Source: Filobasidium wieringae (taxonomy: Eukaryota; Basidiomycota; Tremellomycetes; Filobasidiales; Filobasidiaceae). From it: 64,000 nt of DNA. Below are positions 57,853 through 64,000 of this stretch, one piece after another. Position numbers and translations under genes: made by a program. Position 1 is the stretch's first letter. Every line of letters begins with the position of its first letter. The notes beneath the pieces are model-generated. The model searched no databases. It saw nothing but the letters and a program-made list of their open reading frames with translations, and was not told the origin of the DNA. The stretch lies in the NCBI GenBank assembly GCA_001600055.1, contig BCIV01000013.1:620001-684000 (forward strand), written 5' to 3'.

Positions 57853-59295
57853 TCATATTCTCCCCTCCCTAATCCTCTCCGCCCATTCCGCTTTGTTGCA
57901 TTCCCATCCCCATTGCCAACACACCTGTCGCAGTACTCTACCGACGTCCTCATCTTCCACTGCCGAATTGGTCTCGATTCCTCCCCCCGAACCAGACGCA
58001 TTCACGATCTTCTTCATTAACGCTCGCGAAAACCGACCGGTCGGTCCGGCTAATTTCAACCCTGTATCAATAGTGTTATCAGTATCTCATCACATGCCAT
58101 CAGACCGCACTTCTACCGGACTCACATCTCGAGATTTGCCTCTCATCATCCGCACACCGTCTTCCTTCATAGAATCTTACATACCACTGCATCCATCCAC
58201 GAGGATCTCCTTCCCAAATCCACCCGCTCTTCTCCCATTCTCGTAGTCCTTGTCCCGCGAACACTTTGAATCGGTTGACTTCTGCTAGTGGGACGCTCGC
58301 CGTGAGATGTGTAGATGGGCTGAAGGATCCGCTTGGAGTTGTATAGGAAGCTGGAAGAGATTCCAGTTCTGCGGAAGCGGAAAGATCCTTTTTAAGGACA
58401 TTTGAATAGTCGTCTTTGTAATACCCTCCTGCGAATGCTCCTCCTTTGAACACATCCTCGGGTGTGACGTTTGGTTCGAATATGTTCATATATCGTCCGG
58501 TGAACCGCAGCCTGTTCGTCCCATCCAACGCTCTTGTTGGTTTAGGATGAACGATAGTAAAATCATCCTCCTCGACTTCTTCCTCTTCTTCTTCTATCTT
58601 TCTTTTCCGCTTGCCTGGTTCATACTGTATGCTAGGTACATCGATTCGCTTCCCCCTAGGTAAATCTGGGCCATCACTCATCCGTTTTCTACCGACTTTT
58701 CGATCGTCCCAGTTATCAGGTAATCCCGATAAGAGCGGTTCGGAGTATATAGGTTTGCTGGCAGGTACTGTCTCTTGAGCTGCGATCCGACCTGAACGAC
58801 GAGTAGGTTCTACGGTTTGAATGGGTTTGTGACGGGATCTCAGAGTTGTTGTGGTATTGCGAGGCTTCTTGGGTGACGAGGGACCTGTTTTCATGGTGTC
58901 AAGACCGAGGGACGCCAAGAGTTTAGCGTTGTCCCTGCACAGTTCACCATTTTTCCACTATCAGCATTCTTGACTGCTAAATTGAAGGAATATCGATCTC
59001 ACTTAATGGTCTGCAGTCTCTGTTCTTCATAATCCATTACCTGCCGTTCGACATCTTCATCCCCGCTATCGAGGCTCTCCATCGTATCATTTCCATCGAT
59101 CGATGGTTCCACTGCTTCCTCTGGTATATCGTTTTCTCCTATCCCTGACAATCCCGGTTTTGCAGCATCTTGAGCTTGATCGGTGAGATCAGGGATAGCA
59201 CGTCCGTTTGTAGGTGGTTTTGTGTGTATTCCAGCCTGATCGACTGCCAAGACAGCAGGGCCTTCATGAGGCGGTTCCTCATCAACTTGCGCCAT
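57853..59295 (-). CDS. Conserved fungal protein of unknown function
   Basis: The start at 59295 (MAQVDEEPPHEGP) gives an acidic leader. Its last part (EEQRLQTI) joins RDNAKLLASLGLDTMKT after an intron. This 'R.N..LLASLGL' element recurs in many fungal chromatin-linked proteins. A basic linker (RRSGRIAAQE, GKRKRKIEEEEEEVEE) follows. The C-terminal domain has GRYMNIFEPNVTPEDVFKGG, SGWIWEGDPRGWMQWYVRFY, EGRRCADDERQI and, in the last exon, RW-LKLAGPTGRFSRALMKKI. I recall this Trp-rich 'DPxGWxQWYxRFYxGRR..DERQI.RW' block as present across fungi without an assigned function. Nuclear location is inferred from basic clusters. The TGA stop (57855-57853) directly touches the ETF-QO stop. Confidence 0.8.
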
Positions 59296-59509
59296 TTTGA
59301 AAAGCAAAACGCAAAGCGAAGGTAGAGTAGCGTTGTGCACTGCAGCTAGTTCAGATTGAACTGATCGGAAATTGGAGGGAGGATATTGAATGAACTTCCA
59401 CTCGCGGCTGACGTCATGGCAAAAGGCACGAAATTCCGGATCAGATACAGCAACAACGTCGTCGGCGTCTATGATAATTAAAATGAGGATACAATCGAGG
59501 TTGAATGCT

Positions 59510-61749
59510 TTACGCTCCAGAGATGACATCAACCAGGATGGTCATGATACCCAGAATGATCTCGACTCCGATCAGCCAGATGACAATGGTCTCCAAGCTT
59601 TCACCATGGGTGCTATTCACACTCTCTTTCAAGAGAGTGAGCATATCTTGCAGAACCTATTTATATCGAATTCGATCAGTCTTGTTTCTTGTGGTAGATA
59701 TGATTGGGATCGAGTTACCTCGACTCGGGCATTCAGCAAATCGATTCGCTGAGCGATCTCGAGATAACTCCTCGCGGCCTGGTAAAGCGGTTCCAAGTCG
59801 GGATACGACCAGAAGAATTCCTGTAGACAGCAAGATCACTGGACTCAGTCCAGTTGACCGGGTGTTTTGACAATCGAATCATAAACTTACCGGTGTTTCC
59901 AGAATCGATCCTCCCCAATTTATACGTAAAATGAACAGACTTCCGATCTGTTTCATGATCTCCTTTCGCGGCATCTGTGATCATGAATAACCCAGCGAGA
60001 TCAGGAACATAGCCCTTCGCTTCGCGGATCTCTTGAATACTCACGCCGATCTTTCCAGTCTCACTCAAACTTTTGGGTAGATCTTTAGTCTGGTCGATTG
60101 TCGATGCGATCAATTCCTCGAACAACGAGATCTTCACGGATTGCGATAACGCATGGGACAACGAAAGTTTCGTCCTGATACCAAAACGTTGTTCAGCATG
60201 ACAGGTCACCTATGGTCGGAAAAGTATAAAACTCACATGAAAGAACTTCCTTTTCGTAGAGTAATGACGTCGTTGTATATCCGGGAATAATTTGCATAGT
60301 AGAAATTCAGGTCTTCCATTTCGATATCCTCCACCGAGAGTTTTTCAATCTCGAATTTGCGTCTGGAATACACATCAGCACTGACAATCAAAAGTCTTCC
60401 TAGACCTGCGACTTACAGGTTAGATAGAACCCTTTTCTCCTCCCTCTCTGTCATTCCCCAGATAACGACCGTTCCGTATTCAAAGATGAAGACGTCAGGT
60501 ACCCATTCTTCATCGTCATCCCCATCCTCCCTATCACTCCCTTCAAACTCATCATGCACGCTAGCTCTGCTTCCCTTTCTTCTGGTCCTCTTGACCGTGT
60601 TCTTTCCTCCAGCAGGAGGTGGGCCGGCAGAAAGAGCAGAAGGCCGGGTAGCGAACCCTGTTATCCGTTTAGCCAAATGTTGTCTTCTACGCTCATGAAC
60701 TTCTCTATCATTCAACTCCTGAGCTTCTCGTTTCAAACGTTCAGAGCTGGAGAAAGCATGGTCATGAGGTGTACTGGAAGAATGGGACGCTCGTCTATCT
60801 CGTTCTTGATGAGTCGCTTTCGTCTCCAATAACCTCTCGCTTTCGTCTATCCCTTCAGCATGATGCGATCCTTCCCCTACCAAAGAATCATCTGCATGTG
60901 AATCTCCGAGATTCAGGAGATCTGCTTCTGGGACGACAGCCGGATCTCGTTTGGCTCTGATCACCGGGGAATTGCTCGAGCTAGGAGCGGGGGGAAGATA
61001 GGGAGTGTGGAGACATTCGGTATCGAATAACCGAGGGTTACATCTATATCCAGATGATCGCGAGGAGAAGTAGGATTGTAGTGCAGGGAGGTTGAATCCG
61101 CTATCAGGATGTATTGAATAGGTAAGCTGAATGCGGGTACAGAATTGTGACATGGACTCACGCAGCGGTACAATAGGCCGTAACTCGGGGTAGTTTGGCC
61201 TTTTCCGTTTTAGTCAATCTCAGAGCATCTCTTCTAGCCGATCCAGCGGGGATGTGAGAAAGAGCGTCATAGAACTACCATCAAGCTAGATCAGCATTAC
61301 CGCCAATAAAACCGAATGCCAAGCTCAAAACAGACTTACCTGTACACCATCCCCATGCAAAGTTTCTTCATCGTCATCATCATCCTCGTCATCATCCTCT
61401 TCATCATCTTCTCTTATAACGTTCTCATTCGATCCTCTAGCTTTTCCTGCATGTCCTGCTTCATCCTGGGGTTTACCAGTCTTGGTCTCGGTAGGTAAAA
61501 CTTTGAGCTTGTTAGCAGTTTTGGAGGTTCTGTACGCGGCCAGATGTTCATTATCAGCTTCTTTTGCAAGTCCGTCATGGATGCAGAGTGTTTCGTGTCC
61601 TGGACTTACCGATTTGGTCCTCTCGTCTCTTTTCTCGCAGATGGCACGCTAGGGACTTGAGAATAAGGTAGAGGAAGCCCCGAAACGCCTGAATTTGATG
61701 ACGAGGACGGCGGTATCGAGCCAGAGGTTGATATAGCTTTGGGAGGCAT
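59510..61749 (-). CDS. RMD1: Rmd1/Rmnd1-family (DUF155) membrane protein
   Basis: DUF155 proteins are membrane-anchored; budding yeast Rmd1 is cytosolic-facing, and relatives act in mitochondria. The ATG at 61749 starts a Ser/Pro-rich head (MPPKAISTSGSIPPSSSS). Exon 1 ends at 61610. The next exon has an Asp/Glu tract (about 61365-61410). The conserved domain begins with PRVTAYCTAA (about 61170) and NLPALQSYF. After a long insert it continues with WVPDVFIFEYGTVVIWGMTE, KFEIEKLSVEDIEMEDLNFYY, LSLSHALSQSVKISLFEEL and EFFWSYPDLEPLYQAARSYLE. The C-terminal helix IVIWLIGVEIILGIMTILVDV is the membrane anchor, and the stop is TAA at 59512-59510. Family order and motifs are complete. Paralogues exist in many fungi, so the exact yeast orthologue is uncertain. 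Confidence 0.88.
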
Positions 61750-62234
61750 GGCTAGAGGGTTTCGGAGATGGCGTTATAGAACTCAGCTCGTCTGTACCGT
61801 TTCGTGCGTTTGACAGAGTTGAACGATTGATTGCGACGTAAGATCTGTTCGGTTTCGCTCGGGCGCCGTCAAATCGAGATGGCATGTTCGAATGATAACG
61901 CATATCCTCTCCCCTTCAACACGTGTTTCATGTTGCTGGTCGAAAGAAACGTTCGAAATGGCGAGCAAATGACGACATGACTTACTCAGAGAGGGCACGT
62001 GGCCGAGTCTAAAGTCACTCGAGTCGAAGCAATTTCCTGGAGAGGCAATTCGATGAGAGCAGGAGTAACCTCGAGGACAAGGGAACAAAAGGAGATTTGT
62101 GCTTCTCGGCTTCGTCGTGGCGATTCAACAACATATAAGGCTCATCATCTACGCTCACGAAGGCATTCCAACAGGAACTTGAGATCTCTGAGAACGTCAT
62201 CAGATCCTCAGCTTCAACCATATCGATAGATATC
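61750..62234. other. Divergent intergenic region
   Basis: About 485 bases between the RMD1 start (-) and the decayed gene copy (+). No recognisable gene. Open frames antisense to both sides have no family resemblance. Confidence 0.4.
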
Positions 62235-62823
62235 ATGGCTACCTCTTCCATTCCAGAAAGCTTTGATGAAGCTTCATCCATCGATGTTACATCGATCGGA
62301 CCTGACGATAGCATAGAAGGATCTTTAGCGGAAACCAATCCGTAAGCCATCTGCTTTGCCTAAAATTGTACTGACAGGGTCACTCAAGATGTGTCGTCGT
62401 CCACTAGAGCAGAAGGCTCTATTGAGCCTGGAACGATGTTGTCGGTGTCAATGCACAACGAAGAGACGGGACCTGAACCTGCACGTCTTGACTAGTCACA
62501 AGTTTCGACTTTCACTTCCGAAAAGTCGCCTGACTATGACGTCCCGAAGGCTGCACACAATCAGGCGCTGGAACTGATTGCCGGAGTTTGGAAACGTTAC
62601 CGAGCCCCCCCGGGGGAGAAAACGAGAAAACGGCAAAAACGAGAACAGAAAAATCCTCGCTAACGCTGTCGCTCAATTTGAGAGGATGCTGGAACTTCCG
62701 CGGCTGAGATTGGTAAAAGAACAGATCAGAAACACAACGCTAAAGTGTCTGTCCCCTGAACCGTCAGTACTGGCAAACCAAGTCCAATATCGGCGTCCGC
62801 TTCGAATTTGGATATCTTTCTAG
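62235..62823 (+). pseudogene. Decayed copy related to the next gene
   Basis: An ATG at 62235 starts MATSSIPESFDEASSIDV. A very short 36-base GT-AG gap (62342-62377) could be an intron and keeps frame into VTQDVSSSTRAEG and SVSMHNEETGPEPARLD, which hits TAG at 62493. The same frame continues past the TAG for another 55 codons (SQVSTFTSEKSPDYDVPKA, ALELIAGVWKRYRA) to TAA at 62661. In another frame, ILANAVAQFERMLELPRLRL (about 62650-62710) resembles QLKNAIQALEEILKLPGLSK of the intact gene at 63047. SVSM and the KRY/YKR region also line up. An in-frame stop, a frameshift and a shortened middle indicate a degenerate paralogue. A heavily spliced real gene is the alternative, but I found no phase-compatible intron for the last step. 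Confidence 0.5.
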
Positions 62824-63046
62824 ATCATTCCATCGCTTGACGGATTGCAGAAGCAAAGGAAGCACTAGCAAGAAGCACCATTCGCGAGGGTTCGCATCTT
62901 GAACAGACACAGAGGTTGAAAAGCACAATGGGAGAATGAGATATAAGAGAAAGCTCAACGTAAGCGTGAATGAAAAAACACGCGGCATCGAGCAGTAACC
63001 CATACTTCACAACCTACCTGTCTACATATCGAATTACAGCTTAAAC

Positions 63047-63652
63047 ATGTCGTATATCAATTCTACAGCGTCCTTCTCGGTGTCAATGCGCGTCACAGAC
63101 TCTGCAAAGACTGAAGTTTCACGCAGCCTCGAATCCCGTGAGCTAGCTCGAAGCGTGCTTTCGGAACTTGGGCTGTCCGAGGATACGGCCGATCAGATCG
63201 ACCTCCCCTCCGCAGAGTCACAGCTTTGTCTCAAAGCATACAATGACTACAAAAGGGAATTAAAAATTGAATTAGCTGCTCGAACCGAGCTTGGAGGATA
63301 CTTGCCGCAAAGTAAAGCTTACCAGTTTTCGGATGATGCCAAAAAGAAGGTGTTCCAAATTCTTTACCCGATCTTACATATTATGGACACTACGATAGAA
63401 ATCGAAACCTCTGAGGTCCTCTTCGAGCAACTGAAGAACGCGATTCAGGCATTGGAAGAGATCTTAAAGCTTCCAGGGCTGTCAAAGAATCTCAAGAAGA
63501 GGCTGAGGGGATCAGATACCTTTAGTCATTTCGATGACATCAAAGAAAAATGTGGAACCGAAGATATCAAGCATGGCGTTGATGCCATGATAGCTTTGTG
63601 GAAAATAGTACTTCAGTTGCTAGCAGATTGCGTCGAAGAGAAGGAAGCATAG
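63047..63652 (+). CDS. Helical protein of unknown function
   Basis: This is an uninterrupted frame of 201 residues, unusual in a window where nearly all genes have introns. The ATG follows TTAAAC and begins MSYINSTASFSVSMRV. The protein is charged and predicted by eye to be mostly helical: SLESRELARSVLSELGLSED, ESQLCLKAYNDYKREL, AKKKVFQILYPILHIMD, EQLKNAIQALEEILKLPGLS, and a C-terminal ALWKIVLQLLADCVEEKEA. There is no signal peptide, clear membrane span or known motif. It is related to the decayed copy just upstream, so it belongs to a small local family. Lack of introns and local duplication suggest a young or lineage-specific gene. Confidence 0.6.
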   Translation: MSYINSTASFSVSMRVTDSAKTEVSRSLESRELARSVLSELGLSEDTADQIDLPSAESQLCLKAYNDYKRELKIELAARTELGGYLPQSKAYQFSDDAKKKVFQILYPILHIMDTTIEIETSEVLFEQLKNAIQALEEILKLPGLSKNLKKRLRGSDTFSHFDDIKEKCGTEDIKHGVDAMIALWKIVLQLLADCVEEKEA

Positions 63653-64000
63653 CCCATCTTGTCCTAGTCCGCTGAAGAGTTGTGATTGTAATAACGCAAC
63701 TTGAAGAACTTTTTCGGCAGAATCATAATGCCCTTCCACCTCTAGTTTAAGATGTGTTAGATTGAGGTTCGTTGTCTTAACAACAGCACATGCAGTAGAT
63801 CGTATCGAACCATGCAGAAGATACGATGATATTTCTAGAGGTAGGAGTCTTCGAAAGAGCCAGTTCGTTTAATCAGCGAAATCCTCCAGTCTTGCTGTTC
63901 CCAATCTAATTGCAAGCCTTGTCCGCCGATCAACTGGCTGTCCTGATATATCTCATGTAATCACCGCAGCCACCCTCGCATGATTGATAACGCATATCCT
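63653..64000. other. Terminal intergenic sequence
   Basis: The last 348 bases contain no recognisable gene. The 3' region of the preceding gene is T- and A-rich. The sequence is cut by the window edge. Confidence 0.4.

Noticed and set aside
62342..62377. A 36-base intron in the decayed gene copy, taken as proof of a functional gene.
   Set aside because: It is far shorter than the 55-75 bases typical of the window and the frame ends soon after, so it does not establish a working gene.
61890..64000. TGATAACGCATATCCT occurs at about 61896 and again at the very end (63985-64000), hinting at a 2-kb tandem repeat.
   Set aside because: A 16-base match somewhere in 64 kb is not improbable, and the sequence is cut at 64000, so the repeat cannot be tested here.

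Overview
This window is nuclear DNA from a fungus, most likely a basidiomycete yeast of the Tremellomycetes type. Almost every gene is broken by several short introns of about 50-75 bases with GTRNGT donors and a CTRAY-like branch site. Intergenic spaces are short and the gene set is purely eukaryotic and fungal: Duo1 of the DASH complex, Chs7, Tra1, Emc2, Dot5 and spliceosomal Prp3. The class-level placement is an inference from intron density and protein style, not a search result. Two ambiguous bases (7869 and 15905) and a 72-base C tract (34156-34227) suggest a draft assembly.

Layout, left to right. 1-6.2 kb: a PC-esterase/TBL-like secretory protein (+), an F-box/LRR-like protein (-) and DASH subunit Duo1 (-). 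7.1-14.2 kb: plasma-membrane syntaxin Sso (+), a Dot5/PrxQ-type nuclear peroxiredoxin with a long Lys/Ala/Pro-rich tail (+) and a large disordered protein of unknown function (-). 14.8-20.2 kb: bifunctional histidine enzyme His7 (+) with a Gcn4-like site and TATA box, ribosomal protein eL27 (+) and ER membrane complex subunit Emc2 (+). 21.4-24.0 kb: a divergent ribosomal pair, uS8/Rps22 (-) and eL31/Rpl31 (+). 24-29.4 kb: a gene-poor stretch whose only convincing gene is an intron-containing tRNA-Asp(GUC) (-), followed by what looks like the long leader of a Ser-rich protein of unknown function (+, to 31.2 kb). 31.6-36.5 kb: Chs7-type chitin synthase export chaperone (-) and class I ER alpha-1,2-mannosidase (-). 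36.8-52.0 kb: Prp3 of the U4/U6 snRNP (+) and the 12.5-kb TRA1 gene (+). 52.3-53.0 kb: a small secreted Cys-containing protein (-). 55.5-61.7 kb: ETF-ubiquinone oxidoreductase (+), a conserved fungal protein of unknown function (-) and an Rmd1/DUF155 protein (-). 62.2-63.7 kb: a decayed gene copy followed by an intact relative of unknown function (+).

The genes do not form a pathway cluster; this is ordinary core-genome gene order. Several belong to the secretory and cell-surface system (Sso, Emc2, Chs7, ER mannosidase, PC-esterase, small secreted protein), but nothing in the sequence shows coordinated control. The most striking feature is exon architecture. Very small internal exons (4, 17, 18, 19 and 26 nt), tiny end exons (3, 5 and 11 nt) and a possible zero-length recursive splice site recur in unrelated genes. 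No mobile element, CRISPR array or clearly new multi-gene system was found.
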